A stretch of 63,229 nucleotides of DNA from Lachnospiraceae bacterium (GCA_003543235.1 DPJA01000003.1:1-63229), one strand, 5' to 3'; positions 51,601-60,609 are shown, counted from the first letter of the stretch. Made by a program: numbers and translations. The notes: a model not told the origin generated them from the sequence alone.

Positions 51601-53817
51601 GCATACAAAAGTGGGAAAACAACGGTAAAGCAGAATACTGAAACATCCCTTAACCTTACAGGGTTAACAGAGCAGTCTGCTTACGATTTGTATCTTGTGG
51701 CACAGGACGCATCAGGAAACAATTCAGCAGTAACAAAGCTTTATGTTAAAACGGCGGATTACACAACACCTACAGCAGCGGTGGAATTTGAAGATAAAAT
51801 TGACGACGAGCCTGTTGTAAAAAGTGAAATACGTATCCGTTTCAGCGAGGAAGTTGTTAACACAAAAACAAATTCTACAATGACTGAAAGTACACTTCCA
51901 TATAACATCGTACTTTATGATATGTCATCGTTAAAAAGAACAGCAGTGGCAATTGACTATGCACAGGTTAAGGTTGAAATTGAAGAAGGAGCAACGGTTG
52001 TTATATTCCCTAGTGAGTGTATAAGCCTAAACAGTGGAAATACATATGAGTTTGAACTTAACTATATTGGCGACACATCAAATAACAAAATGAGCCTTAA
52101 AACAATTTTGCCACAGTTTACAACTGTTTCACCTACAGTAGAGTTGGTGAAATCTGTTGCACCTGCTGATATGGATATGACTTTTGAGTTAAATCCACAG
52201 GAGGTGCAAACTGCAGACAGTGTATTGTTTGATATTATTTTTCAATCTAACCAGACAATTTCTTTCGAGCTTTATAAAAAGAACAGTGCTGGAGAATTTG
52301 AGAATATCAATAACACTAGTGTTAGCTATATACCTCTTGTTATGAAGGACGAGGCAATTACGCTGCATTATATGTTGGACAGAAAGATAAATGGGCAATC
52401 GGATTTCAGCTTTGAACCATTTAATCAGCTTACAAATGAGGAATATGGAATTAAAATTATTGCTATAAACGGCAGTACAAATCGTGACGGATGGGATAAA
52501 ACTGTTAAGATGAACATACAATGTGTTGCTGGTTCACGAACTAACCTTGCAACTATTGCAAGCAATCCTATAAACAACCTTGAACTGGGTATAGCAGAGG
52601 GTGCAGCAATCGTTAACTATCCAAAAACATTTGAACTTATGGCAACCTTTACAGATACAATTATACCTGAATTTATTGAAGGTTATCCTAAGGTTACAGA
52701 TGGTGGCGTAACAGCCGATACATTTGTCAGTCCATTAGTTAAAACAACAAGAAAAGGTACTTTCTACTATCTTATTGCACCAAAAGGTGTTGTAACCAAT
52801 CCTAATCCTATGGATATACTTAATGGTGCTTTAAAGCCACAGGGCAGTGTAACAGGTAGTTTTGAAGTTACCAACGGAAATACAGAGTTTTTGTTTCAGA
52901 TTGACGGGTTAAAACCAGAAACAGATTATTCGATTTTCTGTTTCTTAAAGGGAACACCGCCAGAACTTGGTGCAATGAAAACTTTTGACTTTAAAACAGC
53001 ACAGATAAGCCCGCCTAAACTGGTAAGTGCAGTTGTTATTGGAAAAAATGAAACGACGGCAACTGTGAAAATAACTCTGGATAAAGGGGCAGGGGTAGAC
53101 TGGATTGTTTATAACAAGCAGTCATCACCAGCTACAACCAGTGTAACCTCTGAAATTATAAGAAATAGACTTGAAACAGCAGAGTACAAGCCTATTGATT
53201 ATGGTTCAGCAAATGCAACAGTGGCAACAGGTTCAACAGATGCAACAGTTACAATAACAATTAGCAATCTTGAAAGAAATGCGTACTATAATTTCTTTGC
53301 AGTTGCAAAAAGCAGCCTTGGCGGCGGAGATTCAAATATTATACAAGTACTTAATATTACTCCAGCTGATACAACAGCACCTACTGTTTCATTAAATACT
53401 GTTATTAAAAATGCAGGCATATCGTCTGCGGGCAATCCTTATACTGGAAATGTTATGCTTACATTTTCTGAGCCTATGTTCTATATAGTGTCTGAGGGTG
53501 CAGATGACGGAAGCGGTGACCTTGAGCTTAATGCGTTAACACCAGCAGCGTTTAGTGAAGGTGTTGCTTGTACAGGTGCGTCTATTACGGTTTCGTCTTT
53601 CTCTGGAGTTCCAACAGAAACAGGTAGTGCAATCAAAACAGTAGGAATTGAATTCAGTGATGTTTATAAGGGGGAAACCATTGTATTTGACAAGGTGCTT
53701 ACAGATGCCAGCACAAACATAGCAGGTTCACTTAAGCTTACATTTGTTGATACAGAGTATACTATGGGCGACCGTTCCGAGTCCTATTGGGTAGCAGAAT
53801 TCTATAAAGAACAGTAA
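48634..53817 (+). CDS. Large S-layer-homology surface protein with GYP-type repeats
   Basis: This 1727-residue exported protein starts at ATG 48634 (GGAAGAGGCG upstream). It has a Sec signal peptide (about 1-44), then three SLH domains (about 49-98, 107-160 and 168-220). SLH2 contains TREQAVAIICRNL, and SLH3 contains GYKDSTFRPSKSITRGEA. These should hold it to pyruvylated wall polymers. Residues 225-460 look like a beta-helix (VTLKDSVITGDLYITEG). From about 470 on, six to seven FN3-like modules each begin with a GYP motif (LSGYPLAKD, MSGYPKVNE, VTGYPYTEA, NTYPKAATI, SDGYPIMGT, IEGYPKVTD) and contain an S.VYWA.YP-type strand. An Ig-like segment with SEEVVN and a C-terminal SEPMFY domain end it. 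It is coupled to the PilZ gene. Confidence 0.9.
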   Translation: MILFKRAGLKFAKQSVACLLTASIVLSNMPAIPFLNYGTKQTMAAEYNMGTENHWAKSYMLNLYDRGLMRGDLNGNLNPDKNITRAEFVSIVNRAFGYTSKSSKNAFKDISGTEWYADDVNTAYEQGYFAGDGKGNSNAKSELTREQAVAIICRNLNVDEEQGENFSFKDSRTIQNWSKGYINTATQKGYISGYKDSTFRPSKSITRGEASKVLSDALGEIINQSTEKSLGYYHGNVTISESGVTLKDSVITGDLYITEGVGLGQIYLNNVSVLGQIIISGTGESYAGESSVNCTDCYAAEMIIAGKSGKPKTVKIQGDTTVSNVRVSSNAFLEELSNRDGGFQEIELEGEEGTSLQLSGDFKSVTIKGEKNYLSLNSGTVDKVIADELGADSTVYLQEDTYIDQLLLDVATTVNGPGEVGYLKVNASGVTTQMIPEDVEIRPGLNATVAGTVMDSNDAEESSSFPIILSGYPLAKDIGTTDANVVYKVNKPATLYWVASLYDAGKIDSDEIISPSKNNIKIIKSGSITVDSSQEYSVKVSGLKTDTEYVISSVIVDDKNDISKKKTEIFTTVDSAKTGFMSGYPKVNELGNTYANINYVTTKDDSKVYWAIYPKGTYTVPTAANLKKQQLFGYLKKGEETASTKYKEYTLSISGLKELESYDIYMMTVDDATESAVSKLQITTKDSTIPYFVTGYPYTEAGKNDTSVNVKFRVNEDSMVYCALYPEDTTFPIVTSGSSVTETLDSDEAKNQVVSAKNAVLKGTSKKTNADTEETLTISGIKADMAYDMYVVAKDLTGNISAVKKLYIPAKPNFLNTYPKAATIKNDSVDILVAPTKDCAGYWAVLPKGSVAPSEVALKGQKVAGAVSFGKVENFPKNIESTVQATGLKELTDYEFYILLSDTQNTSPISVVKFKTPDMTPSEFSDGYPIMGTVTDKTVEVLLRVSEGGSVYYALCKRGAVFPKPEDGTTDLPALDSDTAIRQVISGNNAYKSGKTTVKQNTETSLNLTGLTEQSAYDLYLVAQDASGNNSAVTKLYVKTADYTTPTAAVEFEDKIDDEPVVKSEIRIRFSEEVVNTKTNSTMTESTLPYNIVLYDMSSLKRTAVAIDYAQVKVEIEEGATVVIFPSECISLNSGNTYEFELNYIGDTSNNKMSLKTILPQFTTVSPTVELVKSVAPADMDMTFELNPQEVQTADSVLFDIIFQSNQTISFELYKKNSAGEFENINNTSVSYIPLVMKDEAITLHYMLDRKINGQSDFSFEPFNQLTNEEYGIKIIAINGSTNRDGWDKTVKMNIQCVAGSRTNLATIASNPINNLELGIAEGAAIVNYPKTFELMATFTDTIIPEFIEGYPKVTDGGVTADTFVSPLVKTTRKGTFYYLIAPKGVVTNPNPMDILNGALKPQGSVTGSFEVTNGNTEFLFQIDGLKPETDYSIFCFLKGTPPELGAMKTFDFKTAQISPPKLVSAVVIGKNETTATVKITLDKGAGVDWIVYNKQSSPATTSVTSEIIRNRLETAEYKPIDYGSANATVATGSTDATVTITISNLERNAYYNFFAVAKSSLGGGDSNIIQVLNITPADTTAPTVSLNTVIKNAGISSAGNPYTGNVMLTFSEPMFYIVSEGADDGSGDLELNALTPAAFSEGVACTGASITVSSFSGVPTETGSAIKTVGIEFSDVYKGETIVFDKVLTDASTNIAGSLKLTFVDTEYTMGDRSESYWVAEFYKEQ

Positions 53818-53836
53818 CAAATTACATTAATATTTA

Positions 53837-53868
53837 AGAGAGAACTGTTTGAGGTTCTCTCTTTTTTT
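53837..53868 (+). terminator. Rho-independent terminator after the SLH gene
   Basis: AGAGAGAAC and GTTCTCTCT form a 9-bp stem with loop TGTTTGAG, then a T-run. Confidence 0.93.
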
Positions 53869-53959
53869 GTTGAAATTAAAAATTAGCTTATAATATATTG
53901 GATAATATTGTTTTTTTAAAGGAAATGCAGTAAAATATTGTCTGAAGTATTAACATTTG

Positions 53960-53988
53960 TTGATTTTTGACGCATTTTAAAATATAAT
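53960..53988 (+). promoter_or_regulatory. Candidate promoter of the flgB-fliJ operon
   Basis: TTGATT (53960-53965), 17 bases, then TATAAT (53983-53988). It lies about 80 bases before the flgB start and follows the SLH terminator. It fits the housekeeping sigma factor, as expected for early flagellar genes. Confidence 0.6.
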
Positions 53989-54069
53989 GGCTTGTGTAAA
54001 TATAAACTTGAAAATATAATGAACATTTTATATGCTGGTTAAATTTTGAAAAAAACGGAGGCGAATGAT

Positions 54070-54429
54070 TTGTTTAGTAATTCGGTATATTCCGCAGAAA
54101 AAATGGCGGATTATTTGTGGGAAAAGCAAAAGATTACAATGAACAATATAGCCAATAGTTCAACACCAGGCTATAAGGCACAATATGTTACGTTTGAGGA
54201 TGAATTAAGGGAAAAACTGCATAGTGGTAAGACCTCTGAAATAAGAGAGGATATTGCACATAGTAGGGTGCGTGTTGAAACAAAACAGGACGAGAGTACA
54301 AGAATGGACGGCAACAATGTCAATGTTGATGTTGAGGAGGTTGAGCTTGCAAGCACAACAATACAGTATCAGTATGCTTTAAGAAGCATAACCGATGACC
54401 TTGCAAGGCTTAGGAGCGTAATTAAGTAA
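54070..54429 (+). CDS. flgB: Flagellar rod protein FlgB
   Basis: This 119-residue proximal rod subunit begins the basal-body operon. It has QKITMNNIANSSTPGYKAQYVTFEDEL and a C-terminal VEEVELASTTIQYQYALRSITDDLARLRSVI helix. TTG 54070 is preferred because GGAGG lies 9 bases upstream; the in-frame TTG at 54046 has no binding site. flgC follows 11 bases later. Confidence 0.93.
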   Translation: MFSNSVYSAEKMADYLWEKQKITMNNIANSSTPGYKAQYVTFEDELREKLHSGKTSEIREDIAHSRVRVETKQDESTRMDGNNVNVDVEEVELASTTIQYQYALRSITDDLARLRSVIK

Positions 54430-54440
54430 GGAGGATACAA

Positions 54441-54884
54441 ATGGCTTTTTTAAGTGCTATGAATATTAGTGCATCTGCCTTAACGGCACAAAGAATGCGT
54501 CTTGATATTGCATCAGAAAATATTGCTAATGTAAATACAACAAGAACAGAAAGTGGAGAGCCGTATAGAAGAAAAATGGTTGTTTTTGAACCAATTGAAC
54601 AATCCAATTTTCAAGCGGTTCTTAATAGAACAAAAAGACTTCGCACAACTGAACAAAAGGGCGTTAAGGTAACTGAAATTATTGAAGATACCAGTGATTT
54701 TAAAATGGTCTATAATCCATCTCACCCAGATGCAGATGAAAATGGCTATGTGCGGATGCCAAATGTAGATTTATTGAAAGAAACAGTTGATAGTATGGAG
54801 GCATCAAGAGCCTATGATGCAAATGTTACAGCATTTAATGCCATTAAAAACATGGCGACAAAGGGTCTTGACGTAGGTAAATAA
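54441..54884 (+). CDS. flgC: Flagellar rod protein FlgC
   Basis: This 147-residue rod subunit has ALTAQRMRLDIASENIANVNTTRTESGEPYRRKMVVFEP and the C-terminal VDLLKETVDSMEASRAYDANVTAFNAIKNM. These are the conserved rod helices. It starts at ATG after AAGGAGG. Confidence 0.95.
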   Translation: MAFLSAMNISASALTAQRMRLDIASENIANVNTTRTESGEPYRRKMVVFEPIEQSNFQAVLNRTKRLRTTEQKGVKVTEIIEDTSDFKMVYNPSHPDADENGYVRMPNVDLLKETVDSMEASRAYDANVTAFNAIKNMATKGLDVGK

Positions 54885-54919
54885 TAGTTTGCATTATAAA
54901 CATAACAGGAGGAATTAAG

Positions 54920-55219
54920 TTGAATATAGTACCAATTCAGAAATTGAACACACTGGAAGATTTATCAAAGGTCAACCAAAAGGGGAAAATTGACAATACC
55001 CTTAGCTTTAAGAATATTTTTGAAAATGCAATAAACGATGTAAAAAGCACTGAGGATACTTTGGCAAAAGAACAGTATTTATTTGAAACGGGACAAACTG
55101 ACAATACACACGACATAACAATTGCGGCCTCAAAAGCACAAATTTCTGTGGATTTGTTGGTTCAGCTTAGGAACAAAGCACTAGATGCTTATAACGAACT
55201 AAATAGGTTGAGTTTATAG
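54920..55219 (+). CDS. fliE: MS-ring/rod junction protein FliE
   Basis: This 99-residue protein links FliF and the rod. It has FKNIFENAINDVKSTEDTLAKEQYLFETGQTDNTHDITIAASKAQISVDLLVQLRNKALDAYNEL, the FliE pattern. It starts at TTG 54920 after AGGAGGAAT. Confidence 0.94.
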   Translation: MNIVPIQKLNTLEDLSKVNQKGKIDNTLSFKNIFENAINDVKSTEDTLAKEQYLFETGQTDNTHDITIAASKAQISVDLLVQLRNKALDAYNELNRLSL

Positions 55220-55290
55220 GAATTTTTTTGTGTGTGAACAAGAAAACTGACGGTAATTTATACTGATGGAAAATTAAATGGGGTTTTATT

Positions 55291-56925
55291 TTGAATGCAA
55301 ATGAAAAATTAAATGATATAGGGTCAAAAATAAAGGCAAATTACAACAAGATAAGCCCAAAATTAAGAAAAATAATTATTATTGGTGTTATTTTGGTGTT
55401 GGCTTTTTCCGTAGGAACGGCGGTTGTTTTAAACAAGAAAACATACGATGTTTTATTTTCTGGGCTAAACCAAGAAGAAGCAACAGAAATTATGGGGTTA
55501 TTACAGGAAAAAGTTGTTGATTATAAGTATAGCAATGGTGAAATTTCTGTAGATAAATCTGTGGTGGAGCAGGTTAGGGCAGAGTTGGTTTATGAGGGTT
55601 ATCCTAAAAGCGGATTTACATATGATGTTTTTAAGGATAACATAAATATGACAAGTACCGATTTTGAAAAAAACAGTTACAAAATTTTTGAACTTCAAAA
55701 CAGAATTGGTTCTACAATACGTCTTTTTGATGGAGTTAAGGATGCAAAGGTAACAATTGCGGCTACCGATGACAAAAAGTATGTTTTGGATAAAAATAGT
55801 ACGGGTAAAGCAACAGCATCAATTGTTGTAATCATGAACAATGGTGGTTCACCTACCAGCGAGCAGGTTAAAGGCATACAAAGGCTTGTTGCAAAAAGTA
55901 TACCCAATATGGCTCTTGAAGACGTTGCAGTTTTGGATGGAAACGGGAATGAAGTTTCAACATCAGGCGATAGCACAGCAGAGGGTGCAAATAAGCTAAA
56001 AATTGAATTTGAAAAATATATGGATAATACCTTAAGGGACAAAATATTAAATGTATTGACCCCTATTTATGGTGCAGACAATGTTAAGGTTTCGGTACGC
56101 ACTACCGTTGATGTGGACAAAAAAATAAGAGAAATTATTAATAATGAGGTGCCAACTGAGGGAAGTACTAAGGGCATACCTAGCAAAGAGTCTACCGAAA
56201 CAGAAATATCAAAAGATGGTGCAGTTGCAGGAGGAGTGCCAGGAACAGAATCAAATGCAGAAATACCTACATATACACAGACAAAAGCAGACGGTACGGA
56301 AAATTACTATAGAACTCAGTATGATGTAGACTACTTGGTTAATCAATTAACTGAACAGGCACAAATAGATTCGGGAAGTATTTCAGATGTAACGGTTGCG
56401 GTGACAATAAACGGCAAGGATACTGGAAACATTTCTCAAGATGACGTGGTTGCATTAGTTGGTAATACTGCGGGAATAGAGAAAAATTTGCAGCAAGCCA
56501 AGGTTACAGTTGTAGCAGCACCTTTCTACGACCCAAATGCAAATGCTGCGGATACTACACCAGAAAAACAGGGCTTAAATAACTGGATTATTATTGGCTT
56601 AATTGCCACTGGCGTCCTTTTGATTTTAATTATTATAATTATTATTATAGTTGCAAGGCGAAAGAGGAAAAAGAAGAATGCTGAAAATGAAGAAAACTTA
56701 GCATTAGAAAATAATTTTGATATTTCGGGAATGAGCAACAATGATGACCAAGAACTTTATCTTAAAAATCTTTTGGCAAAACAGCAAGACGAAAGAGAAA
56801 ATCAAATTCTTAGCCTTAATAATGAAAGAGCAATGGACTTAAAAAATAAGGTGAGAGAGATTACAGAAGAAACGCCTGAAATTGCAGCTCAGCTTATTAA
56901 GACTTGGCTAAAAGGAGGCGAATAA
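55291..56925 (+). CDS. fliF: MS-ring protein FliF
   Basis: This 544-residue membrane protein builds the MS ring. TM1 (about 28-48) is followed by ring-building domains (YDVLFSGLNQEEATEIMGLLQ, MTSTDFEKNSYKIFELQNRIGSTI). An Ile-rich TM2 (about 430-455) precedes a cytoplasmic tail that binds FliG. It starts at TTG 55291 after GGGG. It is the scaffold for the C-ring and export gate. Confidence 0.96.
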   Translation: MNANEKLNDIGSKIKANYNKISPKLRKIIIIGVILVLAFSVGTAVVLNKKTYDVLFSGLNQEEATEIMGLLQEKVVDYKYSNGEISVDKSVVEQVRAELVYEGYPKSGFTYDVFKDNINMTSTDFEKNSYKIFELQNRIGSTIRLFDGVKDAKVTIAATDDKKYVLDKNSTGKATASIVVIMNNGGSPTSEQVKGIQRLVAKSIPNMALEDVAVLDGNGNEVSTSGDSTAEGANKLKIEFEKYMDNTLRDKILNVLTPIYGADNVKVSVRTTVDVDKKIREIINNEVPTEGSTKGIPSKESTETEISKDGAVAGGVPGTESNAEIPTYTQTKADGTENYYRTQYDVDYLVNQLTEQAQIDSGSISDVTVAVTINGKDTGNISQDDVVALVGNTAGIEKNLQQAKVTVVAAPFYDPNANAADTTPEKQGLNNWIIIGLIATGVLLILIIIIIIIVARRKRKKKNAENEENLALENNFDISGMSNNDDQELYLKNLLAKQQDERENQILSLNNERAMDLKNKVREITEETPEIAAQLIKTWLKGGE

Positions 56926-56927
56926 GC

Positions 56928-57953
56928 ATGGGAAGTCAATCGAAAACCACAAATGACGAGATTAAATCCGAGGATAAAGCAGCGGCTATAGTTGTATCTC
57001 TTGGTGTGGAAAAGGCATCTGAAATTTATAAATATCTTTCAGAGGAAGAAACAGAACAGTTGACAATTGCTGTTGCAAAGCTGGGTTATTTGCCGCCAGA
57101 AACAACAGAAAGTATTTTAGATGAATTTTATAAAAGCTGTATAACTCAAAAAGTTGTAACTGAAGGCGGCATGGAATATGCCAGAAGTGTTTTAGAAAAG
57201 GCTTTTGGTCCCGATATGGCTTCGGACCTTTTAAACAAGGTTTCAAAATCTTTACAGTCAAAAGCTTTTTCGTTTTTGCGTAAATATGATGATAAAACTA
57301 TATTTTCACTGCTTCATAACGAGCGTCCGCAGACTATTGCCTTGGTGTTATCCTATATGGATTCAGACAGGGCGGCAAGTATACTTACGCAATTGCCTGA
57401 AAGAAAGCGGCTTAGAGTTGTTGAGTCGGTAGCTAGAATGGATAGTGCTTCACCAGAAGCCATGAAGGTTGTGGAAAGAAAAATAGAAAGCCAGTTATCC
57501 ACTGTAATGACAACTGATTATACTAAGGTTGGCGGCATAGATTATATTGCAGAAGTTATGAACTATGTTGACCGTTCAAATGAAAAATACATATTTGATG
57601 AGTTGAGTAAAAAGGATGCAGTTCTTGTTGACGCAATACGTAAGAAAATGTTTGTATTTGAAGATATTGTGTCTATGGACAATATGTCTATACAAAGATT
57701 TGTGCGTGATGTTGACCAGAAGGATATTGTTTTTGCTTTAAAAGGAAGTACGCCAGAGGTATCGGCGGTTATTTTTGCAAATATGTCTACACGTATGGCA
57801 GAGGCTATCCGTTCTGAATTGGAAATTACAGCAAATGTTCGTGTTAAGGATGTTGAAGAGGCACAGCAACGTATTGTTGGTTTAATCAGAAAGCTTGAAG
57901 AAGCAGGTCAGCTTGTTATTGCTAAGGGTGGAAAGGATGATATTATTGCATAG
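56928..57953 (+). CDS. fliG: Flagellar motor switch protein FliG
   Basis: FliG couples MotA torque to the rotor. This 341-residue protein has the FliG-N domain (DKAAAIVVSLGVEKASEIYKYL), FliG-M (NERPQTIALVLSYMDSDRAASIL, the EHPQ-like motif) and FliG-C with the charged torque helix (VDQKDIVFALKGSTPEV). ATG 56928 follows AAAGGAGG within the end of fliF. Confidence 0.97.
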   Translation: MGSQSKTTNDEIKSEDKAAAIVVSLGVEKASEIYKYLSEEETEQLTIAVAKLGYLPPETTESILDEFYKSCITQKVVTEGGMEYARSVLEKAFGPDMASDLLNKVSKSLQSKAFSFLRKYDDKTIFSLLHNERPQTIALVLSYMDSDRAASILTQLPERKRLRVVESVARMDSASPEAMKVVERKIESQLSTVMTTDYTKVGGIDYIAEVMNYVDRSNEKYIFDELSKKDAVLVDAIRKKMFVFEDIVSMDNMSIQRFVRDVDQKDIVFALKGSTPEVSAVIFANMSTRMAEAIRSELEITANVRVKDVEEAQQRIVGLIRKLEEAGQLVIAKGGKDDIIA

Positions 57954-58797
57954 CACTGGCGATGTTACAATAAATCCTTATAATTTTAAAGAGAGTTTTT
58001 ATGAAAAAGATGAAAACGGAACAGGAAAAGAAGACGGTCTGTTTGAAGATTTTAATAAAGAAGAATCCAGCCAAGACGAGAGCAAAGAAGAACTTTATGA
58101 TGAATATAACGATATACAAGAAATAATAGACGCCAAAAACAATGAAGATGAAGAACGTGAACGGGCAGAGGCTCGTATTGAAGAAATGCTTGAGCAAACC
58201 AAGGAGCAAATAGAGCAAATGCTGAAGAACGCAGAAGCTGAGGCCGAGGAAATGAAAAAACAGGCACACAGTGATGGGTTTGAGCAAGGGCAAAAGGAGG
58301 GCTTTGAAAAAGCACTTCAGGAACACAAGCAGGAATTGAAAGAGGAAACGGCAATGTTCCTTATAGCGTTTAGAGATATGCTAAAGGCATTTGAACAGGA
58401 AAAGAATGCACTCATTGACCAAAATATTGATACCCTTAAAGATATTTCAGTGGCTGTTGCTGAAAAGGTTATTCATGTTGGGCTTAAAAGCAGTGGCGAT
58501 ATAATTAAAAAAATGATAGTTGCTGCTACTGAAAAGCTTAAACGTAAGGAATGGATAAAAATATATATATCCAAGGCAGATGCGTCTATGTTTGTTGAAG
58601 CTAACACAGACATTGCAAAGTCCCTAGTGCATTTATCCCAAAACTTAAAAATAGTTGCTATGGAAAACGGAGCACCCGGAACGTGTATAATTGAATTGCC
58701 CGACCAGATTATTGATGCAAGTGCAAACACACAGCTGGAAAATATCCGCAGTATTTTAAGAGGTGCAAGGGGATATGGAGGGGACGAAAATGTTTGA
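57937..58797 (+). CDS. fliH: Flagellar export ATPase regulator FliH
   Basis: This protein of about 286 residues overlaps the end of fliG. It has a Glu/Asp-rich N-terminal half with a coiled coil (EERERAEARIEEMLEQTKEQIEQMLKNAEAEAEEMKKQ). The conserved C-domain follows (ISVAVAEKVIHVGLKSSGDIIKKMIVAATEKL). FliH holds FliI at the C-ring and controls its ATPase. The start is uncertain: ATG 57937 or TTG 57946 (AAAGGATG upstream). Confidence 0.88.
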   Translation: MILLHSTGDVTINPYNFKESFYEKDENGTGKEDGLFEDFNKEESSQDESKEELYDEYNDIQEIIDAKNNEDEERERAEARIEEMLEQTKEQIEQMLKNAEAEAEEMKKQAHSDGFEQGQKEGFEKALQEHKQELKEETAMFLIAFRDMLKAFEQEKNALIDQNIDTLKDISVAVAEKVIHVGLKSSGDIIKKMIVAATEKLKRKEWIKIYISKADASMFVEANTDIAKSLVHLSQNLKIVAMENGAPGTCIIELPDQIIDASANTQLENIRSILRGARGYGGDENV

Positions 58798-60091
58798 TGG
58801 ACTTGTGGATGTTGTAAAACGGTCACAAACTATAAGCCATATTGGTAAAATAGAAAATATAGTTGGCATGGCAATTGAAGCTTCAGGCAGAAAAGCAAGC
58901 ATTGGCGATATAAGTATGATTTATAACGAAAATGAAAAAAAGCAAATTTATGCTGAAACTGTAGGGTTTAAGGATGATAAAATTTTGCTTATGCCCTATG
59001 AAAACATAAAAGGTATTTCGGCAGGTAGTTTTGTAAGGAATACAGGAGAGTGCCTTAAAATACCAGTTGGAGATTTTTTGCGTGGACGTATTATAGATGC
59101 CATGGGCAGACCTATGGATGATTTGGGAGATTTTAAGGTGGATTCATACTATTCAGTTGATAAATCCTCCACAAATCCTTTAACAAGACCAGCAATTGAT
59201 GAGAAAATTGAATTTGGGGTTAAAGCCATTGACGGTCTTTTAACCATAGGCAAGGGACAAAGAATGGGCATTTTTGCTGGAAGTGGCGTTGGTAAAAGCA
59301 CATTGCTTGGTATGATTGCAAAAAATGTAAAAACTGATATAAATGTAATTGCACTTGTGGGCGAAAGAGGACGAGAGGTTAGAGAGTTTATAGAAAAGGA
59401 TTTGGGCGAGGAGGGTCTTAAGAGGTCTGTTTTGGTTGTTGCTACCTCAGACCAGCCGGCAATGCTTCGTATGAAATGCCCTATGGTTGCAACTGCCATA
59501 GCGGAATATTTCAAAGACCAAGGTAAGAATGTGTTGCTTATGATGGATTCCCTTACACGTTTTGCCATGGCACAGCGTGAAATAGGTCTTGCCATAGGCG
59601 AGCCTCCTATTGCAAGGGGATATACTCCTTCAATCTACGCCGAAATGCCAAAACTTTTGGAGAGAAGTGGGAATTTTAAGGAGGGGTCTATAACAGGCAT
59701 TTACACAGTACTTGTTGAAGGCGATGACACTAATGAGCCTATAGCAGACACAGTGCGTGGTATTATTGATGGACATATTGTTCTGACTAGAAAGCTTGCT
59801 AACAGCAACCATTTCCCAGCTATAGATGTTAATGCAAGCATATCCCGTTTGATGACATCTATTGTTTCACAAGAACACAGGCAGTGTGCCTCTAAGCTAC
59901 GTGATATTCTCAGTATATATGAAAAAAATAGCGACCTTATTTCCATAGGTGCTTACAAAAGCGGAACAAACCCGAAACTGGATTTCGCTATTTCAAAAAT
60001 TGATAAGATAAATGAGTTTTTGATGCAGGGAATACATGAGAAGTTTTCATATGAAGAAACACTTGTACAAATGCAGGATATTTTAAAATAG
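58790..60091 (+). CDS. fliI: Flagellar export ATPase FliI
   Basis: This 433-residue ATPase is the type III export motor component. It has Walker A GIFAGSGVGKSTLLGMIA, the conserved ALVGERGREVREFIEKDLGEEGLKRSVLV, Walker B NVLLMMDSLTRFAMAQREIGLAIGEPP and GSITGIYTVLVEGDDTNEPIAD. ATG 58790 follows GGAGGGGAC and overlaps the fliH end by 8 bases. Confidence 0.97.
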   Translation: MFDGLVDVVKRSQTISHIGKIENIVGMAIEASGRKASIGDISMIYNENEKKQIYAETVGFKDDKILLMPYENIKGISAGSFVRNTGECLKIPVGDFLRGRIIDAMGRPMDDLGDFKVDSYYSVDKSSTNPLTRPAIDEKIEFGVKAIDGLLTIGKGQRMGIFAGSGVGKSTLLGMIAKNVKTDINVIALVGERGREVREFIEKDLGEEGLKRSVLVVATSDQPAMLRMKCPMVATAIAEYFKDQGKNVLLMMDSLTRFAMAQREIGLAIGEPPIARGYTPSIYAEMPKLLERSGNFKEGSITGIYTVLVEGDDTNEPIADTVRGIIDGHIVLTRKLANSNHFPAIDVNASISRLMTSIVSQEHRQCASKLRDILSIYEKNSDLISIGAYKSGTNPKLDFAISKIDKINEFLMQGIHEKFSYEETLVQMQDILK

Positions 60092-60129
60092 CTATTGTGT
60101 AGTTTGAAATATTTGGGTGGTGATTAAAC

Positions 60130-60564
60130 ATGAAAAAGTTTGCGTTTCAGTTAGAAACTGTAATGAATTATAAAAATCAGAGGCTAGAAAGCAAGCGTAA
60201 TGAGCATGGACAGGCTATTGCTAAGGTTAACAAGCAAAAGGAAAAGATGGCTGAAATAGCTAGAAAATATAATGAGGTTAATGTTGAGTTTAACAACAAA
60301 AAGCAGCGAGGCATAAGAATTGTTGAGGCTATGGAATATAGTGGTTTTTTACAAAAACTTGATGCACAGCTAAAGCAGGAGGAAGCCAGCCTTGCAGAGA
60401 TGAAAAAGCTAGAGGAAAAAAAACGTGTTGAGATGGTAGAGGTTAAAATTGAAACTTCGACGTTGGAAAAATTGAAGGAAAAAAAGTTTAATCAGTATAA
60501 AAAAGATATGCAAAAAAGCGAAGAGCTATTTATAGAAGAATTTATTACACGAAAATGGATTTGA
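60130..60564 (+). CDS. fliJ: Flagellar export chaperone FliJ
   Basis: This 144-residue, almost fully coiled-coil protein starts KKFAFQLETVMNYKNQRLESK, the FliJ N-terminal pattern. It would form the central stalk of the FliI hexamer. It is the last gene of the flgB operon and is followed by a terminator; fliK does not follow as in many relatives. Confidence 0.9.
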   Translation: MKKFAFQLETVMNYKNQRLESKRNEHGQAIAKVNKQKEKMAEIARKYNEVNVEFNNKKQRGIRIVEAMEYSGFLQKLDAQLKQEEASLAEMKKLEEKKRVEMVEVKIETSTLEKLKEKKFNQYKKDMQKSEELFIEEFITRKWI

Positions 60565-60576
60565 TAGAAATTAAAG

Positions 60577-60609
60577 GGGTGACGAATGTTTGGATTTGTC
60601 ACTTTTTTT
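60577..60609 (+). terminator. Rho-independent terminator after fliJ
   Basis: GTGAC and GTCAC pair, with a partial inner stem (GAAT/ATTT). A T-run of seven follows. The stem is short. Confidence 0.75.
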
